64,000 nucleotides of DNA from Rhipicephalus microplus (Eukaryota > Arthropoda > Arachnida > Ixodida > Ixodidae): positions 3,175,501-3,239,500 of the forward strand of contig NW_027464588.1 of assembly GCF_043290135.1 (NCBI RefSeq). Direction: 5' to 3'. Made by a program: the position numbers and the translations under genes. Under the pieces are notes generated by a model. The model had not been told where the DNA came from. It made no database searches and saw nothing but the letters and a program-made list of their open reading frames with translations. Shown here piece by piece: positions 44,345-56,062 of the stretch. Numbering within the stretch: the stretch's first letter is position 1; each line of letters opens with the position of its first letter.

Positions 44345-47300
44345 TTTTCAATGATTGTTTACGAGTTGATTCATTGAGTAATAGTTAGTCAATAACAATC
44401 CACCAATCAATCAGTCTACCACATACGCGCACTCGCAGCTTCCCAGAGTGGCGACCAAAGTGATCGGTGCGCTCTTCGCCGGCATCCACTACGGCAACTT
44501 CCCACAAAGCAAGTTGCACTGGTCGGTGGACACCGAGCTGGGGTACCACGACGTGCAGAAATGCCTGCAACGAAACTACGCGGGTTCAGACGCAGACGCA
44601 GCGTCCTCAATGCCCGGCGGCGTCAGGTTGCGCACAGAAAAGACAACGCAGTTCGACGTGCTGGAGAGCTTGTCGCTGCTACCGGCCTTCAAGCTTTTCC
44701 TGAAGCACGTAAACAAGGTGAGACCCCACTGCCTGTGGGCCAATGACGAGACTTCACGTGGGAACAAAAATAATCAGTCACGTTGTTCGGCGCGATGTTC
44801 TATTGTGTTATACCGAACGCCGTCATTGTGGAGCATTATGCAAGCGGCAGCAGTACTGAGTGTAATTTGAGAGCTTTAGTATAGAGAAAAGCAGCAAGCG
44901 CAAGCAATACGCTGGCACAACACGAACTCTTACGCACGTGCACTTTTTTCGGCTTAAGGCGTTCACCGCTAAGACATGGCATGATTCCGCATACGTATAG
45001 GGCAAAACGATGGCGCCTGAAGAAGTGAGAGCCGTCCGCTTCACGTATTTAGAGCCATCGGTCGAACTAGGCTACGAATTCGATTTATTCACCTCTAATG
45101 CTGGTATTTATTTATATTTGAGTAATGGTTAGGCTTGCGTGAAAAGTAAGTTTTAGAACCGAATCAAATGCGAATCTACTACCTCTGGTAATATAATGCT
45201 GTTATGCCACATTCAGACTTCAGAACCAAAGAGAAAAAGAAAACGCTAGATATACCGGAAAATCACGCCCCTGCAGGTCGGAAACGTCCACTTTCATTCT
45301 GCCGTTACATGCCATCAACAACACTGCCTTTTCCACTGAGAATTCATTCCATTTTGCCCATTTCCTCAGCGCTAAGTTTCATACCTAATTCTAGTTATGA
45401 GTGAAAAGCACTGAAAATAAACACCTTGAATCTTTTGGAACGTTGTTTCGGAGAGATACGCTGCAAAAACCATCTGAGCAAACACCCTGGCAGCGGCGGC
45501 AGTGGCATCAGCCAGCTGTGCAAAAGCGAGACACATTAGGGCATGCTGACTCGCGACTGCAGCACCTTCTACTTCCAGTGTTCTGAGCTGTCGTAACCCT
45601 GACCAGGCTGTCAATGAACGCGTCCTTGTCGAGGCAGGGAGCTTTGTCGTGCTCTATGGGTAGTTTGCAATTGCACAAATGCGAGCCGCCAGCGTCGCCT
45701 TAGCCGCCATGTTGAAATTGCGGCCAGATATCACGTGGTTTTAGCTAGTGGAGCCAAAGCGTCACCCCCGGAAGCTTTTCCGAGGGTGACGGCCAAAGCC
45801 GTGAAGCGGAAAGACGATCTGCTGTCGCGTGGCGGAAAAATTGGTCTCTGACTAATTTTTTTCACTCTAGTTTCTCGGCGTGGTTTTCCGGCCGCTTAGG
45901 TGGGGAAGGGAGTGAATTTGCAGCATGTTATGCCGCTTTAACTGCCTTCGAGGCCAAGTGCACTTTTAGATAGCTCGTATTGGAGAAACTTGAGTGTCAG
46001 TGTCATTGGACGTAAACAAAACTTCAGCGTTGTTCATGACCAAAAATTCGAGGAAGATGCAGACGAGACGGACTAAGAATCTTTAGTTCGACTGATAAGT
46101 GAACCCAGGCTTTGTGCTTAGCAAGCAGGTGTTCTACCACACAGCCGTGCTATGCCTTAAAACGTCTTCAAAAAAAAAAAAAAACTACAGGCCATCTCCC
46201 CGAAGGAAACCCTGATAAGATGCGAAGCAGCAGTAGTGCGCACGGTGTTGACCCTGTTGAAACGAGCGTTCATGTGCGTGCTAGAAGAACGGTTTGAAGC
46301 GAAACTTGGTGTAGCGTTTACTCGAGTAAACGTTTGTTCGAAACGCAAAGACACGGGAGGTGGGACGCGTTGAAGACGCTTGCGCTCAGCTTCCTTGGCT
46401 CGCATCTCGTCGATGTTACCCGCACGCCATCTGCATTCTCGAACGCGACCGATGTTCTTGACTCGCACCTCGTCGCTGTCACTGGTCTTCCACTGCGGAC
46501 ACTTGCGTTTGGCTTCCCTCTAGCGCCTCGTCGGTGTTGACGTCACATTTCATGAACGCGATAGGCTTCACTAACCCTCGTAACGCCGCGACAGCAGGGG
46601 AAGGTATGCGCACACTAGCAGGAAGCATGCCGCGACGGCGCCCCGCCCGTCGCTGTGATCGCGCGACAAGCAGAGGCGCGCGGCGTGCACGCTCTCAACA
46701 TCGTAGCCGTGGCGAGATTTTCGAGGCGCGTGCAGCGCGCGCACCTCGAAAAGCTTACGGCTTCTTCTCACCGACAGATGGAGAGAATTAGCGAGGGTGA
46801 GATGATGCCCACGTGAGAAGCAGGCCCGAGCGATGGAGAGGTTACAGCGAGAGATAGAGCTGAGACGCGGTGAGCACGTGGCAAGTGAGGGAGAGCGACG
46901 TCACCGCGCACTGCTAAAATGACGTGAGCTACTTGGCCCCGCTCCAACCCCTGCGACGAGAGAGTGGTGCGAACGGAGGGACAGCGTTACACAAGCTACT
47001 CAAAGAGCTGCGTCGCACCTGAAAGCTCTGTATGAATGCCATGCAGTATTGTCATGTAATACTCCCGGCATGATGGTCTTGTCGTTACGATGCTCGACTG
47101 CTGAACCGGAGGTTGCTGAAGGAAATTACGGCCACAGTGGCCACATATTTGACGGAGGCGGAAATGCTCGAGCCCCGTGTACTTGGTGTGCACGTTTCGA
47201 AATCCCCGGCAGTCAATACTTTCGCAGCTCTTCACTTCAGTGTATGTGATATGATATCGTAGTTTTGGAATGTTCGACCCCTATCAATTATGCCATGTAT

Positions 47301-50300
47301 CAACGAGCGTAACATTGCGTGGCAGTAGCGTAAAATTAGGCCTGGTGTAAAAACACGTCAGTTGCGCGACAAGTGGGTGTTCCAAAGGCCCACCTCTTAA
47401 TAACTTATGACGCATATTCAATCATCATTAGTAGCAAAAACATCAACAAAGTGACAAGCTGCGTAGACTTGCGTGTTCCCTTGTGGACGTGTACTGACAC
47501 TGCACTGATTAAAAAACGGAAGAGTTATGGCGTAGTGGGCACTCCGAAACTGTACTTGCAGCAGGCATTCTATAATTATTTGAAACAGCTGATGTTACGC
47601 GCCGTTAAGTTCGTTTTTTTTCGCGGGACATTGAGGCATGCACCGAGAAGTGAAGAAAGGCTAAAAACTGAATATGTGATGTGCACGGGGCCCAGTTACG
47701 CGATCGCGTTCCACCGTCACCCCCGGAAAATCTTTTCAGGCCTGCGCCCAGCAATCTGACGTCATTTCCGGCCGGCCGACTCTCGGGGAAGCCACAGCGG
47801 CAGCGAGCGCAGTGCGGGCGGCGGTGGTGACGGTTCGGCGGCGTGGTGTTGACGGTGTTTCGCGTTTGTTGCTTTCCGTTGTTGTTTTGCGGCAATTTCG
47901 TTTCCGTGCGTGATGCTGGAGTGATGCGACAATGCCGAATAAGTGTTGTGTACCCGGATGCACCGGCAACTACAAAACAGGAAAGAAGATACAAGTGTTT
48001 TCCTTCCCTAAAGACGCCGACGCTCTCAAACAATGGCTACGCGCCATTCCTAGGAAGGACTTCGTGCCGACTTCGTGCACTAAGGTAAGAATTTGAGATG
48101 CTCCTGTTCTTAGCTTGTCGTTGCTTGTTCGGGTAGAAATCACCTATGATGGGAAATACTTGAGCGTGTGGCCGCCGGGCCTCGCGAAGCGCTGACGCCA
48201 GCAGCGTTCGCAGCAAGGATGGTCAGCTGCGCTTTGTTCACTAACAGTGCCGTGGTGTCGTCCATTCTTGCAAGCTCTCGGTGGAAGCGCTTCGTGGAGT
48301 GCGGTGACATCACGCTCCCGCGTTTCCTTTCATGTTGCTTGTACCGCTTAGCGCAGCGCTTTTATTTAGATGCTTGCGAAACGTAGGTAGACTTTGTTTT
48401 AGCTACACGGACTGTAAACGCGGTCATGCAAACGGGAGCGCATTTTTTTCTTTTGAGAAGTGGCGTCTCAGACGTTCTTGAAACGTTTGTGCAGGTGTGC
48501 GCGGATCATTTCGACGCTTCATGCATCGAGAAGACGACATCGTACACGGATCCAAGGACTGGGAGAGTTATTGAAGTTGCACTCCCAGTACCACGGTTGC
48601 GTCCTGGATCTGTCCCAACGGTATTTCCCGGCTGTCCGTCCTACCTTTCAGTACGAGACAAGAGCACGAGAGAAACCCCTGACGCCAAGAGGAGCCGACA
48701 AGAAGCCTCCCAACTCGCCCGTGCTGTAGAAGAGTCGCTGGCGTCATATGAAGCGGAGCAAGAACGAGACCGGTTTTCGTCCCTCGAAGAACTAAGGGCT
48801 CGCCTGCAAGGGGTGTCAGTGTCTCCGAAGTGGACTGTGATTCATAAAGAAGAGTGCTCCATGTTTTTGAACATTATCGACTATCGTGAACCTTGTTTGA
48901 ATGCGTCATTGACCGTGTTTGCAAACCTTGAAGTCTTTGCCTGCTATCAAGGTTCACCAATCAAGAACCTTGGTAGCGCTGTTGTACCAGACTCAGTTCA
49001 AAAAGTAAGTTCCTTGTTGGAAATTTTGAACAACCTGTCGATGCTGTCTGAGGAGCGCTGCACTTATCGCCACCTGGCTCAAGCAATACATTCCCTTCTG
49101 GACAAATTGGAAGCCAGCATTGATGAAGGCAAGAAAGAGACGGTGAACTTTATGAAGGAGCAGCTACTACTCCTTTCTGCAAAGCGCATTCAGTATAGCG
49201 CACAGGTGATGGTCTTTGCATGCATCTTGCGTACAATATCACCACATGCCTACAAGTTCCTGAGAAGCACAGGTGCACTAACTTTGCCCCACCCAAGCAC
49301 TATTAGAAAAGTGTGCTCGTCTATTCAAATGTGCCCACAAGTTGATTCTTCTGACGACACTTTCCTTCAGTATGTGTCTCAGAGATTCAAACATCTGCAG
49401 GCACATGAACACACTGTGACGCTGATGCTTGATGAGATTTATATCAAACCTTGTTTAGATTACAAAGGTGGGAACATATGTGGTGCAGCAGTTAACTCCA
49501 ACGAAGCAGCCACATCGGTGCACGTGTTTATGATACAAAGTTTGCTGAGCGCATTCAAGGAGGTGGCGCACATTCTTCCGGTAAAAACCTTACAGGGTGA
49601 AGATCTTCATTGCATGCTGAAGAAGGTGATCTTGGGCTTAGAAGAAATTGGATACAGGGTCATAGCCGTTGTCTGTGACAATAACTCGCTGAACAGGAAG
49701 GCAATGAAGATGTTTCTGCCAGAACCAAAGCTTAGCCCTGTTTACCCGCATCCGGCAGACCCAGATCGGCCGTTATTTTACGTGGTGGATGCTGTGCATC
49801 TATTTAAATGCATAAGAAATAACTGGCTCAACCAGAAAAATGCTGGAACTTGCTTTTTCTACCCACGCTTCGAGCTTTCGAACAATGAAGTTCATCCCGA
49901 ATGCAAGATGACTGCTTCATTTAAGCATTTGAGAGATTTGCATAAAGGGGAGTCACCCCTGCTTCTGAAGTCTGGGTATGGCTTGACGTCAAAAGCTCTA
50001 AATCCAAGCAGCTTTGAACGACAGGACGTCAAACTCGTACTGCAGGTTTTTAATCCATACGTAGCCGAAGCCCTGGCCGCTCGCAAGGGTCATACTGATT
50101 TTCAACATGCTACAGCAACCGCCGAGTTCATCAAAATAATTCTTCGTTGGTGGAGCATTGTCAATGTAAAGACACCTAGTAAGGGCTTCCATCACCGTAA
50201 TGTTTACGAAGAGCCCATGTCAAACCACACAGATGACCCAAAGGCAAGCTTTCTAAGCGCTTTTATCACATGGCTCGATGTGTGGGAATTTTATAGGCAC

Positions 50301-52484
50301 GACACCGGAGTACTTACCCAGGAGACATTGAGTGCCTTGAGGCTCTCTGCTCAATCCCTTTTGGCATTGGTGAAGTACTGCGTTAGTGAGCTTCACTTTA
50401 AGTATATTCTGCTAGGGAAAGTCCAGACGGATACCCTCGAGAGTCGCTTTGGACAGTACAGGCAGATGGCTGGTGGGCAGTATCACATATCTGTTCGCCA
50501 GCTTTGCGAAACCGAGGGAAGGATTCGCCTTCAAAATGCCCTTCCAAGGATGAGCAACGATGAACTCAGAGGCATCGAAGAGACGGACAGTGTCAGGGAT
50601 GCGGGCACTTCTTTTAGTGTTCATGTTAGCGATGCTGACCTTGATGAGCTCAGAGCACAAATGCCGGTGATTGGTTATGTTGGTGGGTATTGTGCACACG
50701 CTGCAATGAAAGTTCTCAAGTGTGAAAGCTGCCAGAGGCAATTGGTCGTTACCCGAAATACGGCCGAAACAGGAGAGGACACCCATTCTTTAATCGCACA
50801 ACTGGATCGGGGTGGCCTCAAATTTCCTTCTGCTCTTGTAATCACAGTAGTTATGTACACAGAGGTTGTAGTTAGAAAGCTCATGACGGAAAGTACCTCT
50901 ACCCAGTTTCTCCATGGGCTGAACCAAAAGAATGTCGTTCGGCAACTTACACTGGACTCTCTGCCAAGGCTTGAGGACATAGATACGTGTGAAAACGGGC
51001 ACACCTACGAGCTCCTCATCACATTGGTTGCAAACTGTGCAGCAAATATAATGCTCAACAACTTGTGCAAGCAAAGGAACGATCTTTTACGCATTGAAAA
51101 AGATCAGAAGGCGAAAAATAGAAAGGCCCGAATTTTTCTTGGAAAGTAATTTTCCAAGTGTCGCGTCTTTCTCTTCACATTTATTCTTGTGAAACTGCAC
51201 AGAGTGTATTTGATTGCATGTCATGACTTGATTTCCTTGGTATACTTCTGCCTTATGTAAAATGAGCGTTGTTTCCAGTTTTGTATCTCTTTACAAGTTG
51301 TTAGCTTTTAAAAGTGCTGTACTTTTTTCTTTTTTTTTAACTCGAACTGCCTCGGTGCCTACTGTAGCAGTTGTACAGTCCGTTTTGGTACCTAAGCTGT
51401 GTACACTTTCCTTGTGCACTCTGTGTACAGACATGTTGTGCACTGTGATTTGTTTTTTCTTAGATTTTTGTTTGATTTTTTCCCTAGGACATGCACCTAC
51501 CTGTGGCAGTACAATTACTTTTCTTTCTGTCATTTATCATGCTGTGGACCACAATTTAGTCACCAGTGTTCTTATGTATTGTATTTTTTGGCAAGTGTTA
51601 GAACCTGATACCTTGTGTTGCTACTGCTACTATGATAAACGAATGGTATGTTTTCCTCTAACGTACAATTTAAATGAAAGTGTGCTTTTTCTGTTCCAAA
51701 GCTCGGGGATGTTTTTGCTGTTACAATCTGTTTTGTTTTGAGTTTTATGTGGCAAGATATTGTGTTTTGTACTTTTGGCATATTTTCAGCATTAAGGGCA
51801 ACACCTTGTGTTGCCTGTCGTCTGCCTGGACCGAGAACAATGCGCACTGTGATATTTGTACAGACGGCGTCTGGCTGTGATAAATAAATATGCATTATTC
51901 CATTCACGATATTCATTATTTCTTGATACCTTGATAAGTTCCCCAACCGCGGTGGCTCAGTGGCTAAGGCGTAGCGCTGCTGAGCACTAGGGCGCGGTTT
52001 CGATACCAGGCTGCGGCGGCCGCATTTCTGATGGAGGCGAAAAGCAAAAACGCCCGTGTGTACGAGATTTCGGCACACAATAAAGATTCCCAGGTAGTCA
52101 AACTTGATCCTGAGCCCTCCCCTACGGCGCGCTTCATCGCCTGCGTTGCGTCGGCGCGTTAAACCATACAATCAATCGATACCTTGATAAATCGTGCGGA
52201 CATGGTGTCAAGGCACCTCGCCCGAGTCGGTAGGCGTGAAGGGCGCTCGCGGCTGGCGCAGCCACCCAGCGAAGGGCGGCCGGCCGGCCGGCGCGATGTG
52301 ACGTCGTCGACGTCACGTCACGTGACGCGCAGGCCTGAAAAGCTTCCGGGGGTGACGGTTCCACTCGGGCAAGCTTAGCTCAACAAGCGGAACATACTAA
52401 ATATTTCGCTACTGCAGGTTGAAATATAGAAGTGATAATAGAGACATTTAAGGTGACACGTCGTCAACAATGTTTAAATAGATA

Positions 52485-52577
<93 letters not shown>

Positions 52578-55108
52578 AATATTCATTAGCTAGCATCACC
52601 TTCACTGTAATTATCAATATAGTCAAAGACTGTCGCTTCGGTGGCCCTGCTGCTTTGGGCAAGACGCCTTCATCCTGTAATAAATATAGCTTCACGGGGT
52701 CATGACGTTCAAGAAGGCGGCAGTTGGCCGGTGTATTAGAAGGATCATTTAACAGCGAAGCCATTTCTTAAGGCTTTCATGTCGGCTGTCGGCGTCAAGT
52801 TTTTCCTTTCTCCATGGTCGGCGTAGAGCTCATCACGAGGCCTCGTAGTGTGGAGAGAGTGAGCCTTAGAAACAAAATGGCCGAACGCACGTTTTGTGAG
52901 AATCGTCAAAAATGTGAAGCATGAATGAAGAAAGCTGTTATATGTCACTTTATTATCAGCATAAAGTTACGAGGCGGACTTAAATTATGCCGTACATAAC
53001 TTCCATCACATGATTATCATGTTTGCATGTGTCATTTACCTTCGCCGTCTATTCACGTCATGTGATACCAATTTTAGTATCACGTGATGATATCTGGAGC
53101 CAGCAAAACGGCCGCGAGCACGCTATGAGCTTAGCATGTAGTCATGTTTTACACCACGAGCATGTCAGGATTATCATGTTTGGTGGTGTCATTTATCGTA
53201 GTCGTCTATCCACGTCAAGCGATACGAAATTTGGTAGATATAGACCTTGCGAGATGGCCGCGAGCACGCTATGAGCGTAGCATGTAATCATGTTTTACAT
53301 ATGTCACGCATATGATGATTATCATGTTTGGACATGTCATTTACCTTCGTCGTCTATTCACGTCACCTGCTACCAAATTCGGTATAAGTAGAGCTAGCTT
53401 AACGGCTACGAGCGCGCTGTGAGCGTAGCATGTAGTAATGTTTTACATGAGACGCATATCATGATTGCCATGCTTAAACGTGTCATTTACCTTCATCGTT
53501 CGTTCGCGTTACGTAATACCAAACTTGTTACATGTGAAGCTGGCGAAAAGGCCGCTAGCGCATCATGAGCGCAGTATGTTGCCATGTTCTAACATGACAT
53601 TCATTTCATAATTATCACGTTTGCACCAGTCATATGCCTTCATCATTGATTCACGTCCCGTTATACCGAATTGAGTATATATGAAACTAGCAAAATGACC
53701 GCGAGCGAACCTTGAGGGGGCGCATGTATATAGTCACGACAAGCCATAACATAAAAAACATGACATCCATGTCATGATTTTCACGTTAGGATCAGTCAGT
53801 TATGTTTGCCATGCAGTCATGTCATACGATATCAGTTTCGCAAAGTGTCATGTGAACAAAACCACCGCAAGAGCAGCAAGACCATGAAATGTATATCATG
53901 ACATTCATGTCATACAATATATGATTAGGATGTTATGACTAATCAGTTATATTTGTCATACACTCATGGTATGCCGTACCGATTTCGGTATCGATACTAT
54001 TGTCGAGTTGTCGAGATTACCAAGAGAGGCAAAAGCCGTAGCGGCTAGATAGATAGAGAGATAGATAGATAGATAGATAGATAGATACGCTAAAAGCCGC
54101 CGAAGTTCACTAAATATGCTTCTCATTTAAAATGGACAGCCACGCCGAGCTGAGAGGCGATTGCTTAATATGAGAGGCGAGGACGAGGGCCAAGGATGTC
54201 GATAGAGGAACTTTGTAGAAACGCGCCAGGTGTCAGTGTCAATGTTTCGATGCTTGGGCTTTCGGGATGGCGGACAGTTCTCATTCTTTTCAGGCAGAAG
54301 CAGCCTTATCGCTTATGTCGTCGCCTAGACAACCACGGTGCTCGTGCAGGAGATGATGGAGCTAGGCACCAACAAACGGAATCTAGAAAGATGTATAAGT
54401 ACAGTACAGCATGTTGAAGGACGGACATAAGCTTTGCCATTCCGACATTGTCCACGAATTGTAACTGAGTGGATTTTCTTATATGTGTGAACATATGCTA
54501 GAGGAACGAAAGCTACAAGCAGTACACAAGGGAACCATATGAGTAGCATGCAAAGCAGCACATCGGTCGACTTAAAGCTACGTTCAACTCGGGCCCCTTG
54601 CCCGATGTTAACACGTCCTTAAAAGTAGAGCACGCCATAGATTCACTGTAGTTTCTGCTGCTGTCACTTGTCCTGAACTCTTGTTCGAGCACGCCACTCG
54701 TGTTCATCGCCACACCACAAGGAAGCACGAAAGTTCATCGCGTGTCTGCAGAATCTCCTTCCCCAACGCCAGCACATGATTGCTGAGAGAGTGTAAGAGG
54801 GACATGCCTAAGCGTGTTACACATTCTCTTACACAGGCAAGAACGCGCTAGTGTGTGAGCGCGTTCTCGCACTGTTTCGGCCAGTTGTTTTGCATGCGCA
54901 GTAAGACTACTTACATCAGATTGAGGTTCGCTATAAGCTGCTTCGCATCTAGCGCAGCATGTCCACTGAGTGAAAGATGATGAGTGGGGCGAAGCATCCA
55001 TGCATCTGTTCGTGCATCCGTCCATCCGTGCGCTCATACGGCGTCCATCTGTCCGTCCGCTAATGGTTTCGTCCATGCTTTCATCCGTGTTTTTAATCAT
55101 GCGTCTGA

Positions 55109-55145
<37 letters not shown>

Positions 55146-56020
55146 CCTTCCTATGTTCATCCGTATGTCCATCCATCCATCCGTCTGTCTTTCTGTCCGT
55201 CTGCCCGGTGGTCTGTCTGTACGTCCATTCATCCATCCGTCCATATAGTGAACACTCGAAGTACCACAATCTCGCATCTTTTTATCATATATTGATCATA
55301 TACAAGCACTGATTACGGAGTTGAACAGGGAGAGCAGAAAGGTGGGTCTTAAAAATTAATCTGCAGAAAATGGAAGTAATGTACAACAACCTCGGAAAGG
55401 AGCAGCGCTTCGAAATAGGTAATAGTGCACTTGAAGTTGTAAAAGACTATGTATACTTAGGGCAGGTAATTACCGCAGAGCCGAACCACGAGATTGAAGT
55501 AACTAGAAGAATAAGAATGGGGTGGAGCACATTCGGCAAGCACTCTCAAATTATGACAGGTAGATTGCCACTATCCCTCAAGAGGAAGGTATATAACAGC
55601 TGTATCTTGCCAGTACTTTGCTACGGAGAAGAAACCTGGAGACTTACAAAGAGGGTTCAGCTTAAATTGAGGACGACGCAGCGAGCAATGGAAAGAAAAA
55701 TGGTAGGTGTAACCTTAAGAGACAAGAAGTGAGCAGAGTGGATTAGGGGACAAACGGGGGTTAAGGATATCATAGTTGAACTAAAGAAGAGGAAATGGAC
55801 ATGGGCCGGGCATGTAGCGCGTAGACAGGATAACCGCTGGTCATTAAGAGTAACTAACTGGATTCCCAGAGAAGGGAAGCGGGTTAGGGGGAGACAGAAG
55901 GTTAGGTGGGCAGATAAGATTAAGAAGTTTGCGGGTATAAATTGGCAGCAGCAAGCACAGGACCGGGTTAACTGGCGGAACATGGAAGAGGCCTTTGTAG
56001 TGCAGTGGACGTAGTCAGGC

Positions 56021-56062
<42 letters not shown>

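Larger units (their letters stand above)
47715..52357 (+). mobile_element. Complete P-element-superfamily DNA transposon (4,643 bp)
   Basis: Terminal inverted repeats: left 47715-47746, right 52328-52357, starting CGTCACCCCCGGAA on both sides and sharing TTTTCAGGCCTGCG; they differ only at an internal AATC/GC. Exact 7-bp direct repeats GTTCCAC abut the ends (47708-47714, 52358-52364). The cargo is one two-exon THAP transposase gene with its own polyadenylation signal, plus a later SINE. The element lies in the last intron of the M13 gene, same strand. P elements move by cut-and-paste with GTP-dependent transposase and usually 8-bp target duplications; here 7 bp are exact and the eighth would mismatch. 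Exact target repeats and an intact frame suggest recent insertion. Confidence 0.9.

Noticed and set aside
48426..48494. Start of the transposase at the ATG at 48426
   Set aside because: This start lacks the first half of the THAP domain. A proper acceptor at 48493-48494 joins the 47932-48084 exon in phase and completes C2CH.
52474..52764. Open frames encoding Ile-Tyr repeats
   Set aside because: Translation of the (AT)n microsatellite; no protein features outside it.
54735..55277. 180-aa minus-strand frame
   Set aside because: Its central half is minisatellite translation and the copy at 6190 has unrelated core words, so there is no conserved protein.
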